A stretch of DNA of 64,000 nt from Tenacibaculum adriaticum (GCF_008124875.1 NZ_VNIA01000001.1:884721-948720), one strand, 5' to 3'. Positions 33,391 to 41,616 are shown, counted from the first letter of the stretch. Notes: generated by a model from the letters alone, not told the origin. Made by a program: numbers and translations.

Positions 33391-34044
33391 TTACAGTTTA
33401 ATTCCAAAAGACAAGTCACCAGCATCTCCTAATCCAGGAACAATATACCCTCTATTGTTTAACTCATCATCTATAGTAGCAATCCATAAATGAGTATTTT
33501 CAGGAAAAATATGTCTAACATGTTCAACACCTTGCTTGGACCCAATTACTGAAACAAGATGTATTTGTTTTGGCCCTCCATGGCTTTTTATAGCTTTTAA
33601 AATATTTTCTAATGTTTTTCCAGTTGCCAACATTGGATCGTTAATTATTAATGTTTTATTTGTTAATGATGGAGATGCAAAATATTTCACAATTACTTCA
33701 AAAGAATCTTGATTGTTTTCATGATGACGATATGCCGAAATAAAAGCATTTTCTGCGTTATCAAAATAATTTAGTAAGCCTTGATGTAGTGTTAAACCCG
33801 CTCTTAAAACAGAACACAACACAATGTTTTCATTAATAAGGTTTACATTTTTTGTTCCTAAAGGTGTTGGAATTATTTCATTTTTGTAGTCTAAAGTTTT
33901 ACTTAATTCATAACCTAAAACCTCACCTATATGCTCAATATTTTTTCGAAAGCGCATAGCGTCTTTTTGAATATTAACATCTCTTAGTTCGGCTATAAAT
34001 TTATTTAGAATACTATTTTCTTTACTATAATCATGCAATATCAT
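33391..34044 (-). CDS. upp: Uracil phosphoribosyltransferase
   Basis: A 217-residue enzyme making UMP from uracil and PRPP. The start is set at 34044 because the longer frame to 34176 has a non-homologous 44-residue leader that runs through the regulon box. Family features: VLCSVLRAGLTLHQG and DPMLATGKTLEN (the PRPP-binding loop), and the C-terminal PGLGDAGDLSFG, which binds uracil. It is divergent from the hibernation-factor gene and shares the box at 34106-34117, suggesting pyrimidine salvage during the dormant state. Confidence 0.92.
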   Translation of the reverse strand: MILHDYSKENSILNKFIAELRDVNIQKDAMRFRKNIEHIGEVLGYELSKTLDYKNEIIPTPLGTKNVNLINENIVLCSVLRAGLTLHQGLLNYFDNAENAFISAYRHHENNQDSFEVIVKYFASPSLTNKTLIINDPMLATGKTLENILKAIKSHGGPKQIHLVSVIGSKQGVEHVRHIFPENTHLWIATIDDELNNRGYIVPGLGDAGDLSFGIKL

Positions 34045-34074
34045 GGTGAAAAGCTTTAAAGTTTTAGTAGATAC

Positions 34075-34148
34075 TAAAATTGATAAATAAAAAAAAAGAC
34101 ACCAATGATAAATATCATTCTTAATGCTAACTCTAGGCAATATATTTG
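34075..34148. promoter_or_regulatory. Regulon promoter 9 (hibernation factor, possibly also upp)
   Basis: Box TGATAAATATCA (34106-34117). Rightward a perfect -7 TATATTTG (34141-34148) stands 35 bases from the box start and serves the RaiA/HPF gene at 34175. Leftward CAATTTTA (34075-34082) stands at the same distance but with two mismatches and would serve upp at 34044. Confidence 0.78.
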
Positions 34149-34174
34149 AATCATAATCATTAAAAATAGAGATC

Positions 34175-34477
34175 ATGAAAATAAATATTCAATTTGTTAA
34201 GATGCCAACAAGCGAAACAATGTATGACTACACAGTTAATAAACTAAATAAGTTGGCAAAAAAATACGAATGGTTAATCAATGCAGATGTTTTCTTTAAA
34301 GCAGAGAATGACCCCAAAGGAAAAGGAAGAATTTGCGAAATGGAATTAAGCCTTAATGGTCCGAGAATTTTTGCTTCCTCAAATGAGAAAAATTATGAAC
34401 TAGCTGTAAAGAATACGATTAGTGATATAGAAAAACAGCTTGAAAAAAGGAAAAGCGAAATGAAGCCTTATATGTAA
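34175..34477 (+). CDS. RaiA/HPF-family ribosome-associated protein
   Basis: A 100-residue short hibernation-type factor: KINIQFVKMPTSETMYDYTV, then NADVFFKAENDPKGKGRICE and IFASSNEKNYELAVKNTISD, with a basic KRKSEMKP tail. The fold is beta-alpha-beta-beta-beta-alpha. The short form lacks the long C-terminal dimerisation domain. In other bacteria such factors store inactive ribosomes; finding it under the regulon box supports a dormancy or growth-arrest role for the island. Confidence 0.88.
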   Translation: MKINIQFVKMPTSETMYDYTVNKLNKLAKKYEWLINADVFFKAENDPKGKGRICEMELSLNGPRIFASSNEKNYELAVKNTISDIEKQLEKRKSEMKPYM

Positions 34478-34567
34478 TTGTTAGAAACAAAAATAATCTT
34501 GTGATATAATAATTCCGTAAATTTGTTTTAAAAGTATTGATTTAAAGATGTTTAAAGATTTTTAATC

Positions 34568-34610
34568 TGATAATTATCATTGTTAAGTGTTTATTTGAAT
34601 GATAAATTTG
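34568..34610 (+). promoter_or_regulatory. Regulon promoter 10 (USP 34636 operon)
   Basis: Box TGATAATTATCA (34568-34579), a perfect dyad, and a perfect -7 TAAATTTG (34603-34610) at the standard spacing. It drives the four-gene unit 34636-38153. Confidence 0.83.
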
Positions 34611-34635
34611 ATATAACTAATAAAAGCTTAAAGCA

Positions 34636-35487
34636 ATGAAAAAAAAGATACTACTACCAACAGATTTCTCTAGAAATTCTATAAATGCAATTAATTATGC
34701 AAGAGAATTATACGTGAATGACAAATGCGATTTTTTCGTTTTAAATGTTTTTTTTGCGGGAGGAAATTTTGCTGATATTTTAACAACGCCAGAAATACAT
34801 CAAGAAATTTATGATAAAGCTGAGTTAGAATCTAAAGAAGGAGTGGAGAAAATCATCTATGATATAAAGGATGAAGAAAATCAAAACACAAAACATACCT
34901 TCATTCCAATTTCTATGTTAGGAGATCCGCTACAAGTTATTAAAAACGTTGTAGAAGATAAAGATATAGAGATGATCGTAATGGGAACTAGAGGGGCAGG
35001 TAAAGGAAAAAAAGTATTTGGTAGCATAGCCACTTATGTAATGGAAAAAGCACGAAACTGCCCAGTTATAGTAGTTCCAGAAGTTGCCGATTGTTACCCT
35101 CCAATAGAGATTGTTTTTCCTACTAGTTATAAAACACATTTTAAAAAGAGAGAGCTGGAGGTTTTAATCGATATCGCAAAAAAATGGAACTCAACTATTA
35201 AGATTTTACATGTTTCAGAAGAAGATGAACTAGATAATAATCAGATAGAACATAGAGAAATGTTAGAAGAATATTTTGAAGGATTAAATTATTCTTATCA
35301 CACACTGACAAATATAAAAGTACAAACTGCAATTAATTGTTTTATTGAAAGTACAGATGGAGACATGGTGACTTTTGTAAATAAAAAACACCCTTTTTTT
35401 GGTAGTTTATTAACGCATCCTTTAGTAAAAGAAATAGGCTTTCAATCAAAAGTACCTATTTTAGTTATGCACGATTTAAGAAATTAA
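34636..35487 (+). CDS. Universal stress protein, tandem UspA domains
   Basis: A 283-residue tandem UspA protein. N-terminal half: KILLPTDFSRNS, EMIVMGTRGAGKGKKVFGSI (nucleotide loop) and NCPVIVVPE; C-terminal half starts IVFPTSYKTHFK and lacks the loop. It leads an operon with a small WLD-type protein, an ATP-cone nuclease and a beta-CASP nuclease, all in the same direction with gaps of 9-25 bases. Confidence 0.93.
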   Translation: MKKKILLPTDFSRNSINAINYARELYVNDKCDFFVLNVFFAGGNFADILTTPEIHQEIYDKAELESKEGVEKIIYDIKDEENQNTKHTFIPISMLGDPLQVIKNVVEDKDIEMIVMGTRGAGKGKKVFGSIATYVMEKARNCPVIVVPEVADCYPPIEIVFPTSYKTHFKKRELEVLIDIAKKWNSTIKILHVSEEDELDNNQIEHREMLEEYFEGLNYSYHTLTNIKVQTAINCFIESTDGDMVTFVNKKHPFFGSLLTHPLVKEIGFQSKVPILVMHDLRN

Positions 35488-35499
35488 AAACTAAGTAAG

Positions 35500-35907
35500 A
35501 TGAAAAATTTAGGAATTTGGTTAGACAAAGAAAAAGCACATTTAGTAGCTATTAACAATGACAACGAAGAGTTTTTAACAATTTACTCTAAAGTAGAGGA
35601 TTATCACCCTAAAGGAGGTTCTGGAACACGATTTAAAGGAGGGCCTCAAGATGTTGTTCAAGATAGTAAGTATTTAGAAAGAGAAAAACACCAGTTAAAA
35701 GACTATTTCAAAGAAATAACTTCAAATATTGATGAGGTGGATGCTATTGCTATTTATGGTCCAGCAGAGACTCAACAAAAATTTAAAAAAGAATTAGAAA
35801 CAAACTATAAGTCCTTAAATGAGAAAGTAAAAATTGTAAAAGTTGTAGATAGCATGACTAACAATCAAGTAAAAGCTTTAGTAAAAGATTTTTTTGAAGT
35901 TAAATAG
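35500..35907 (+). CDS. Hypothetical protein, possibly eRF1-domain-like (baeRF)
   Basis: A 135-residue cytoplasmic protein. It begins NLGIWLDKEKAHLVAI, followed by a KVEDYHPKGGSGTRFKGGPQ loop, and contains AIAIYGPAETQQKFKKEL. This resembles short proteins related to the eRF1/Pelota central domain (baeRF group) seen near HPF and stress genes, but the similarity is by eye and weak. If true, it could act on ribosomes. Second gene of the 34636 operon. Confidence 0.6.
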   Translation: MKNLGIWLDKEKAHLVAINNDNEEFLTIYSKVEDYHPKGGSGTRFKGGPQDVVQDSKYLEREKHQLKDYFKEITSNIDEVDAIAIYGPAETQQKFKKELETNYKSLNEKVKIVKVVDSMTNNQVKALVKDFFEVK

Positions 35908-35930
35908 TTTGTAAAAAAAAAAGAGATTGT

Positions 35931-36770
35931 ATGCAAAAGGATATAGAAATTATAAAAACATCTGGAGAAAAAGTTAAATTTTCATTAAACAAATTACGTT
36001 CGTCTTTAATGCGTACTGGAGCAAATAATAAGGTTGTAGAAAAAATTATAGATATAGTTAGAGATGAGTTGTATCAGGGTATTTCTACCAAAGAAATATA
36101 TAATAGAGCTTTTGCATTACTTAAAAAAGAGAAAAGCTATTTAGCATCAAAATACAAGTTAAAAAAAGCTATTTATGAACTTGGCCCTACAGGATTTCCT
36201 TTTGAACGTTTTATAAGTGCAATTCTTACCTATTCTGGTTATAAAACAAAAGTAGGAGAGTTGTTGCAAGGAAAATGTGTAACTCATGAAATTGATGTTA
36301 TAGCTGAAAAAGGACAAGAAACCTCAATCATAGAATGTAAATTTCATAGTGAGCAAGGACTATCCTGTAATGTTAAAATTCCACTTTATATCAATTCACG
36401 ATATCAAGATGTAAAAAGTCACTGGTATTCAAATTCAAATAATAAAACGACACTAACCGAAGGTTGGGTAGTTACTAATACAAGATTTACAGAAGATGCT
36501 ACTCAGTATGGAAAGTGCATGGGGTTATATTTATTGAGTTGGGATTATCCTAAAGACAATGCTTTAAAAGATAGAATTGATCGATTGGGATTATATCCAA
36601 TTACAGTATCTACTTTGTTAACAAAAAGAGAAAAACAATTTTTATTAAGTAGAGATGTTGTGTTGTGTAGAGACTTAATAGGAGATGTTTTTTACTTAGA
36701 TCATTTAGGAATTTCAGATATTAGAAAAGAAAGAATTCTGAAAGAGATTAATTCGTTGTGCAACCCTTAA
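35931..36770 (+). CDS. ATP-cone domain fused to a PD-(D/E)xK (Mrr-like) nuclease
   Basis: A 279-residue protein. The N-terminal ATP-cone is about 3-90 (KTSGEKVKFSLNKLRSSLMR and KEIYNRAFALLKKEKSYLAS), a regulatory nucleotide-sensing domain best known from ribonucleotide reductase. A PD-(D/E)xK endonuclease core follows: THEIDVIAEKG (E120, D122) and IIECKFH (E135, K137). The C-terminal helices (about 240-279) look like a helix-hairpin-helix. The combination suggests a nuclease gated by nucleotide levels, possibly degrading DNA or RNA in stress. Same operon as the stress protein and the MBL nuclease. Confidence 0.82.
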   Translation: MQKDIEIIKTSGEKVKFSLNKLRSSLMRTGANNKVVEKIIDIVRDELYQGISTKEIYNRAFALLKKEKSYLASKYKLKKAIYELGPTGFPFERFISAILTYSGYKTKVGELLQGKCVTHEIDVIAEKGQETSIIECKFHSEQGLSCNVKIPLYINSRYQDVKSHWYSNSNNKTTLTEGWVVTNTRFTEDATQYGKCMGLYLLSWDYPKDNALKDRIDRLGLYPITVSTLLTKREKQFLLSRDVVLCRDLIGDVFYLDHLGISDIRKERILKEINSLCNP

Positions 36771-36779
36771 AAAGCAATA

Positions 36780-38153
36780 ATGTCTAACTACGCAAAAGTC
36801 CATTTTTTAGGAGCAGCAGGCACGGTTACTGGTTCTAAATTTTTAATAGAAGCATTCGACAAAAATATTTTAGTCGATTGCGGTATGTTTCAAGGTTTAA
36901 AAGAACTTAGGCAATTAAATTGGGCTAGATTACCTGTTGATGTAAAAAATATCGATGTTGTTTTGCTAACCCATGGTCATTTAGACCATGTTGGTTATCT
37001 TCCTAAGTTAATTCAACAAGGATATTCGGGTAAAATTATTGGTACAGCACCAACATTAGCAATTGCTGAAATAATTCTTAAAGACAGTGCAAAAATTCAC
37101 GAAGAAGAAGCAGAAAAAGCTACAAAAGAACATTGTTCGCAACATAATCCTGCTTTGCCATTTTATACTGTTAGGGATGCTGAGAAAACTATAAAGCTTT
37201 TTGAGAGTGCGAACGAAAATGAATGGATACAATTTTCGGATGAAATTTCGTATCGATTTCAATATAATGGACATATAATTGGAGCAACATTTATAGAGTT
37301 GGATATTAATAAAAGAAGATTTGTTTTTTCTGGAGATATTGGTAGAAATAATGATTTCTTATTGAACAACCCTAAAAAACCAGAATGGGCAGATCATTTG
37401 TTCATTGAAAGTACTTATGGATATAAATTACATCCACAAGAAAATATTGAAGATGTTCTCGCAGATATAATTACAAAAGTGATTCATGAAAAAGGAAATT
37501 TAATCATTCCAAGTTTTGCGGTAGAACGTTTACAAACACTCATCTATTTATTGTGGAAACTGTATAAGAAAAATAAAATTCCAGCAATTCCAATTTTTAT
37601 AGATAGCCCTATGGGAAATAACGTTCTTGAAGTTTTTCGTAATTATCCTAATTGGCATAAACTACCAATGGAAGAGTATAATGCCATGTGCAATCATGTA
37701 ACAATAATTGAATCATACAAAGAAACTTGGGAAACGATAGATGACCCGAGATCAAAAATAGTAATAGCAGGTAGTGGTATGGTAACAGGAGGTAGAGTGC
37801 TAACCTATTTACAACAACTTATAGATGAGCCAAGTACTACGGTTGTTCTTGTTGGATATCAATCTGAAGGAACAAGAGGAAGGCAATTACAAGAAGGAGC
37901 TCATGAAATAAAGTTTTTTGGTAAATATTACCCCGTTAGAGCTCAAATAAAAAATATTGAAAGTTTATCAGCTCATGCAGATCAAAGTGAGCTTATAGAT
38001 TGGATGAGTGAAATCAAAAACATTCCTGAAAACGTATTTTTAATTCATGGTGAAGCAACAGCGTGTGATGCCTTTCGAGTAAAGATTAAAGATGCGTATA
38101 AATGGGATGCTAAAATCCCTAAATTATATGATGTTGTAGAAATTATGATTTAG
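36780..38153 (+). CDS. Beta-CASP metallo-beta-lactamase nuclease (CPSF/RNA-specificity type)
   Basis: A 457-residue enzyme with a metallo-beta-lactamase core, HGHLDH (H65-x-H67-x-D69-H70) and SGDIGRN, a beta-CASP insertion, and a C-terminal RNA-specificity motif (SLSAHADQSELIDW and VFLIHGEATA). Such proteins act as RNA endo- or exonucleases. The final part of the operon from 34636; degradation or processing of RNA fits a stress-survival role. Start at 36780 gives the normal N-terminus (VHFLGAAGTVTGSKFLI). Confidence 0.92.
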   Translation: MSNYAKVHFLGAAGTVTGSKFLIEAFDKNILVDCGMFQGLKELRQLNWARLPVDVKNIDVVLLTHGHLDHVGYLPKLIQQGYSGKIIGTAPTLAIAEIILKDSAKIHEEEAEKATKEHCSQHNPALPFYTVRDAEKTIKLFESANENEWIQFSDEISYRFQYNGHIIGATFIELDINKRRFVFSGDIGRNNDFLLNNPKKPEWADHLFIESTYGYKLHPQENIEDVLADIITKVIHEKGNLIIPSFAVERLQTLIYLLWKLYKKNKIPAIPIFIDSPMGNNVLEVFRNYPNWHKLPMEEYNAMCNHVTIIESYKETWETIDDPRSKIVIAGSGMVTGGRVLTYLQQLIDEPSTTVVLVGYQSEGTRGRQLQEGAHEIKFFGKYYPVRAQIKNIESLSAHADQSELIDWMSEIKNIPENVFLIHGEATACDAFRVKIKDAYKWDAKIPKLYDVVEIMI

Positions 38154-38175
38154 TAAGTGTTAAAGTGTAATAAAC

Positions 38176-38218
38176 TGACTTTTATCATTTTAAAAAGTGT
38201 TTATGATGAATAATTTAG
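38176..38218 (+). promoter_or_regulatory. Regulon promoter 11 (Hsp20 operon)
   Basis: Box TGACTTTTATCA (38176-38187) and -7 TAATTTAG (38211-38218), 35 bases start-to-start. Hsp20 starts at 38263, giving a 5' leader of about 40 bases. Confidence 0.7.
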
Positions 38219-38262
38219 CGAAACAATTTAGCTGAACAATTTAACTTTAAAACAATTATATC

Positions 38263-38760
38263 ATGACAACATTAGCAAAAACAAAAAGAAGAAACAGATT
38301 TTTATCACCATGGAGTAATGAATCTTTATTACCATGGAATGACAATTTTTTTTCATCAAGATTTAAAGACTTAATGAAATTAGATGATGCTTTTAAAGAT
38401 GATTTTTTTGAAGACGATAGCTTAATGCCAGCAATGAACGTAAAGGAGAACAAAAAAGATTTTGATATTGAATTTGCTGCTCCTGGTTTTAATAAAGAAG
38501 ATTTTGAGGTTTCTATAGAAAATGATGTGCTACATGTAAGTGCTAAAAAAGAAAAAGAAACGAAAGAGGAAGAAGATAATTATTCTCGTAAAGAGTTTAG
38601 TTACAAATCTTTTCAGCGTTCTTCTTCATTACCAAATTCGGTTGATTTAGATCAAGATGTAAAAGCTTCTTATAAAAACGGTATTTTAAAAGTTAAATTA
38701 CTGAAGAATGAGAAAGCCGAAGAAGAGAAATCTTCAAAAAAAGTAATTGAGGTAAAGTAA
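38263..38760 (+). CDS. Hsp20-family small heat-shock protein
   Basis: A 165-residue alpha-crystallin-domain chaperone. The domain runs from about 60 to 150: MPAMNVKENKKDFDIEFAAP, ISDVLHVSA-like NDVLHVSAKKEKE and the G-x-L motif KNGILKVKLLKNE. The C-terminal IEVK tail is an I-x-(I/V) anchoring motif. The N-terminus is aromatic and charged. It binds unfolding proteins under stress. A terminator-like hairpin follows, so downstream genes may be expressed at a lower level. Confidence 0.95.
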   Translation: MTTLAKTKRRNRFLSPWSNESLLPWNDNFFSSRFKDLMKLDDAFKDDFFEDDSLMPAMNVKENKKDFDIEFAAPGFNKEDFEVSIENDVLHVSAKKEKETKEEEDNYSRKEFSYKSFQRSSSLPNSVDLDQDVKASYKNGILKVKLLKNEKAEEEKSSKKVIEVK

Positions 38761-38771
38761 AAAATTAATCC

Positions 38772-38801
38772 AAAGCAGAAGTGTTTTCGCTTCTGCTTTT
38801 A
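38772..38801 (+). terminator. Hairpin between Hsp20 and the next gene
   Basis: AAAGCAGAAG, an eight-base loop and CTTCTGCTTT form a 10-base stem followed by a T-rich stretch. It lies 12-40 bases after the hsp20 stop and just before the 38815 gene, so it may attenuate rather than fully stop transcription. Confidence 0.75.
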
Positions 38802-38814
38802 TTATAAAAAAGAT

Positions 38815-39255
38815 ATGGATACTACACCAAATATTAAATATATTGAATGGTTTAGTGCTGAAGACATGCATTTAACTACAAAGCACTGGAGTTCTGAACT
38901 CAATTTTATTGAAGATGAGCAATATTTCTTTGAAGAACTAATTGTTTCATACACTAAAGATCTAATAAATTTAGATGAATTTTCTAAAAATAAAAAAATT
39001 GTTGAAAAATTAGGAGAGTTAATCCGAGACAACCAAGAGCTTATAGATTTAGTGAAGAATCATCAAAATGGATTAGAAATTTTAGTCGATGGAATAGATC
39101 AACCAGAAGAAGAAAAGAGGTATAAAGAGATTCATAAAAAATTAATGATAAAAATAAACAAACACTTAGTGTCACATAAAGAGTTAAAAACTCAATTATT
39201 TTCAGTCATTAAAGGGTATTTAAAAAATACAGCGTCTAAAAAACTTCACGAATAA
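38815..39255 (+). CDS. Hypothetical helical-bundle protein (paralogue of 14730-15116)
   Basis: A 146-residue helical, acidic protein without a signal peptide. Its KHWSSELNFIEDEQYFFEEL segment corresponds to the WKDQLLFWIDELSSFEKRL segment of the 14730 gene, and both continue with long charged helices and a conserved late His (VSHKELKTQLFS). Family unknown. The two paralogues sit in different operons of the same regulon, arguing for a shared stress role. Confidence 0.7.
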   Translation: MDTTPNIKYIEWFSAEDMHLTTKHWSSELNFIEDEQYFFEELIVSYTKDLINLDEFSKNKKIVEKLGELIRDNQELIDLVKNHQNGLEILVDGIDQPEEEKRYKEIHKKLMIKINKHLVSHKELKTQLFSVIKGYLKNTASKKLHE

Positions 39256-39273
39256 CTAGAAAGTATTAATAAA

Positions 39274-39900
39274 ATGAAAAACATATTACGCCTATTTTTT
39301 ACAATTTTTTTAATGAGTTGTTCAAGTGCAGATTTAATCAATAATTGGAAAAACCCAGATATTGATGTTTATGAAGCCAATAAGGTTTTAATTGTTGCAA
39401 TGACTAATAATGAAGCTGCTAGGGAAAAGTTTGAAAACCGACTTCAAAAAGAATATAAATCTAGAGGAATTGAAGCAATTACGAGTTATAAATATTTTGA
39501 TAACGAAAAAAAGACAGAAGAAGATTTATTAGATATAGAGAAAAGTCTTGTTGCTGACGGATTTGATACGATTCTTTTTTCTAAAGTCGTTGGATCAGAT
39601 AGCGAGTACAGATTAGCGAATACCTATAAAGATATTGAAGGCACTTATAGAGATTTTAAGGAAGAATATTTTATGTATCAAGATATTTATTATAATCCAG
39701 AATATTATGAGAGTTACCCTATCTACCATGCAGAAACTTCTATGTATTGTATTTGTGACACAGAAGATAGGAGGTTAATATGGAAAGGATTTGTGGACGT
39801 TGTTGACCCTAATTCAGTAGAAGAGACTGTAGATGATTATGTTGATCTTATTTTATTTGCTATGGAAGAACAGGAGTTATTAACGAAAAAGAAGGATTAA
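39274..39900 (+). CDS. Lipoprotein, DUF4136-like (tandem copy 1)
   Basis: A 208-residue lipoprotein with lipobox LMSCSS. The start of the mature part, LINNWKNPDI, and the later VLIVAMTNNEAAREKFENRL, the FDTILFSKVVG strand and a Tyr-rich segment (YFMYQDIYYNPEYYESYP) suggest a DUF4136-like fold. It shares its whole architecture with the next gene, indicating tandem duplication. Function unknown; it is probably attached to the outer membrane or periplasmic side. Confidence 0.75.
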   Translation: MKNILRLFFTIFLMSCSSADLINNWKNPDIDVYEANKVLIVAMTNNEAAREKFENRLQKEYKSRGIEAITSYKYFDNEKKTEEDLLDIEKSLVADGFDTILFSKVVGSDSEYRLANTYKDIEGTYRDFKEEYFMYQDIYYNPEYYESYPIYHAETSMYCICDTEDRRLIWKGFVDVVDPNSVEETVDDYVDLILFAMEEQELLTKKKD

Positions 39901-39922
39901 AAAGAACTAAATTATAGGAGTT

Positions 39923-40561
39923 ATGAAAAAAGTTGTCTATACTATTTTAGTAAGTATGTTTATTAGTTGTTCACCAACATTGTTAAAATCAACCTGGAAA
40001 AGTAACGAGTATGTTGGTTATAAAGCTGAAAATGTACTAATAGTAGGAGTTACACAAAACACAACAGCTCGTATGAAGTACGAAGAGCGTCTTAAAAATG
40101 AATTTAACAAAAGAGGTGTTAAATCTTCACAAAGTGCTTTGATTTTTGAAGACTCTTTCAAAAACTCAAAACAAACTGAAGAAAATATTGAGAAAGAAGT
40201 AGCAAAATTAGTTAACCAGGGATATGAAACGGTACTTATTTCTGCAGTAACAGGTGTTGATGAAAAAGTACAATATTCAGGCGATATACCAACGACGTTC
40301 ATTGGCGTACATCGTTTCGGAAGAAGATACTATTTATATCAAGATATATATTTTAGACCAGGTTATTATGATAGCTATAAAGTATATCATATAGAAACTT
40401 CTATTTATAATTTAAAGACCAATAATGAAAAGTCATTAGTTTGGGTAGGATCTTACGATTTAGTAGACCCTAGCGACATTAATTATTCGGTAAATAAATA
40501 TGTAAAAACTCTTGTTAATTCTCTAGAAGAAGAAAAGATAATAACAAAGATTGGGAATTAA
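39923..40561 (+). CDS. Lipoprotein, DUF4136-like (tandem copy 2)
   Basis: A 212-residue lipoprotein with lipobox FISCSP. Similar to the previous gene throughout: LLKSTWKSNEY, ENVLIVGVTQNTTARMKYEE, YETVLISAVTG and YLYQDIYFRPGYYDSYKVYH. Last gene of the Hsp20 operon; a bidirectional terminator follows. Confidence 0.75.
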   Translation: MKKVVYTILVSMFISCSPTLLKSTWKSNEYVGYKAENVLIVGVTQNTTARMKYEERLKNEFNKRGVKSSQSALIFEDSFKNSKQTEENIEKEVAKLVNQGYETVLISAVTGVDEKVQYSGDIPTTFIGVHRFGRRYYLYQDIYFRPGYYDSYKVYHIETSIYNLKTNNEKSLVWVGSYDLVDPSDINYSVNKYVKTLVNSLEEEKIITKIGN

Positions 40562-40595
40562 ACAGCATTAACATGTCTTTATTCTTTCAGGAATT

Positions 40596-40640
40596 AATAA
40601 AAAATCCTTTTTAAAAACTCATTCTGAAAGGTTTTTTATT
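40596..40640. terminator. Bidirectional terminator between convergent units
   Basis: AATAAAAAATCCTTT and AAAGGTTTTTTATT form a long stem with one bulge, T-rich on both strands. It separates the Hsp20 operon from the convergent stress-protein gene at 40648. Confidence 0.65.
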
Positions 40641-40647
40641 AAAGATA

Positions 40648-41481
40648 TTATTTTGAATGAAAAACAAGTAATGGTAATAAGTTATAATTGCTCAACTTTG
40701 TTTTTTCAGAACTATAAAAAAGTCTTTCAAAAATAGTTTCTTCATGAGTAATTAAAGTAATTAGGTTTACATTATTTAATTGAGTGTAGGTGCTTACTGC
40801 ATAATGTAAAGGAACATTGTTTATTTTAGAATATACATATCTTTTATCATTTAATAAATGTATTAAATGCTCTTTATCTTTTTTAGTTTCTGAAGATTCT
40901 TTATCAGAATTTATTCTTAAAAAGTGTAATTTATCAAGAAAAGCTTCAAGAAAAACTTTAGCTTCAATAAACGAATTACTCGCTATAGAATCATTCTGAG
41001 CTAAAGGAATTAAAACTTCTTTTGGTTTTGTGAACTCATAATGTTCTGGTATTACTAAAGTTGTACACTTAACTTTCCTAACAACATTTATGGTGTTACT
41101 ACCAAAAACAATTTCTTCTGCACCAGTGATTCCATTAGATCCCATTACAATTAAATCTATTTCTTTTGAATCAACTAATTCATTAATAACTTTAATAAAA
41201 TGATCATATTTTGTTATGGTGTTAAAAGTAAAATTTTTAGTGTCAAAATCTGATTTTAATTTAGTAACAATTTTTTTTAATTTATTATCTGTTTTTTCGT
41301 TACTAATTATTTTGCTGGCTAAACTTTCAGCTGAGGATAAATCATCTACCAAAAAAGTCGAAAAATCTGTTACATGTAATAAATAAATATTACAAACATT
41401 ATCAATAAATAATTGCATTGCATAGTTCATAGCATTTTTTGATGCTTTCGAAAAATCGGTAAGTAATAATATGTTTTTCAT
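40648..41481 (-). CDS. Universal stress protein, tandem UspA domains
   Basis: A 277-residue tandem UspA protein with NILLLTDFSKAS, LIVMGSNGITGAEEIVFGSN and CTTLVIPEH in the first half and VLIPLAQND at the start of the second, degenerate half. It is the rightmost member of the regulon and is transcribed leftward from promoter 12. The first motif has LLLTDFS in place of LLPTDFS. Confidence 0.92.
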   Translation of the reverse strand: MKNILLLTDFSKASKNAMNYAMQLFIDNVCNIYLLHVTDFSTFLVDDLSSAESLASKIISNEKTDNKLKKIVTKLKSDFDTKNFTFNTITKYDHFIKVINELVDSKEIDLIVMGSNGITGAEEIVFGSNTINVVRKVKCTTLVIPEHYEFTKPKEVLIPLAQNDSIASNSFIEAKVFLEAFLDKLHFLRINSDKESSETKKDKEHLIHLLNDKRYVYSKINNVPLHYAVSTYTQLNNVNLITLITHEETIFERLFYSSEKTKLSNYNLLPLLVFHSK

Positions 41482-41498
41482 GTTTTTTTATTTTATTT

Positions 41499-41541
41499 CT
41501 AAATTAAGTATTGCCAATAACTAAAAATATGATATTGGTCA
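41499..41541 (-). promoter_or_regulatory. Regulon promoter 12 (USP 40648)
   Basis: Minus-strand box TGACCAATATCA (41530-41541) and -7 element TAATTTAG (41499-41506), 35 bases start-to-start, 18 bases before the start codon. Confidence 0.7.
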
Positions 41542-41608
41542 ATTCGCATTCTTAGTAAGGTAACTTAGTTAAAACCATAATTATATATGTTTTTGTTTAG
41601 AAAAAGAA

Positions 41609-41616
41609 TATATTTG
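41609..41616 (+). promoter_or_regulatory. -7 element of the porP/sprF gene
   Basis: TATATTTG matches TAnnTTTG 26 bases upstream of the 41642 start. No regulon box stands at the 35-base position, so the island's control appears to end to its left. Confidence 0.5.

Noticed and set aside
34044..34176. Longer upp start at 34176
   Set aside because: The 44 extra residues have no similarity to the family and run through the regulon box.
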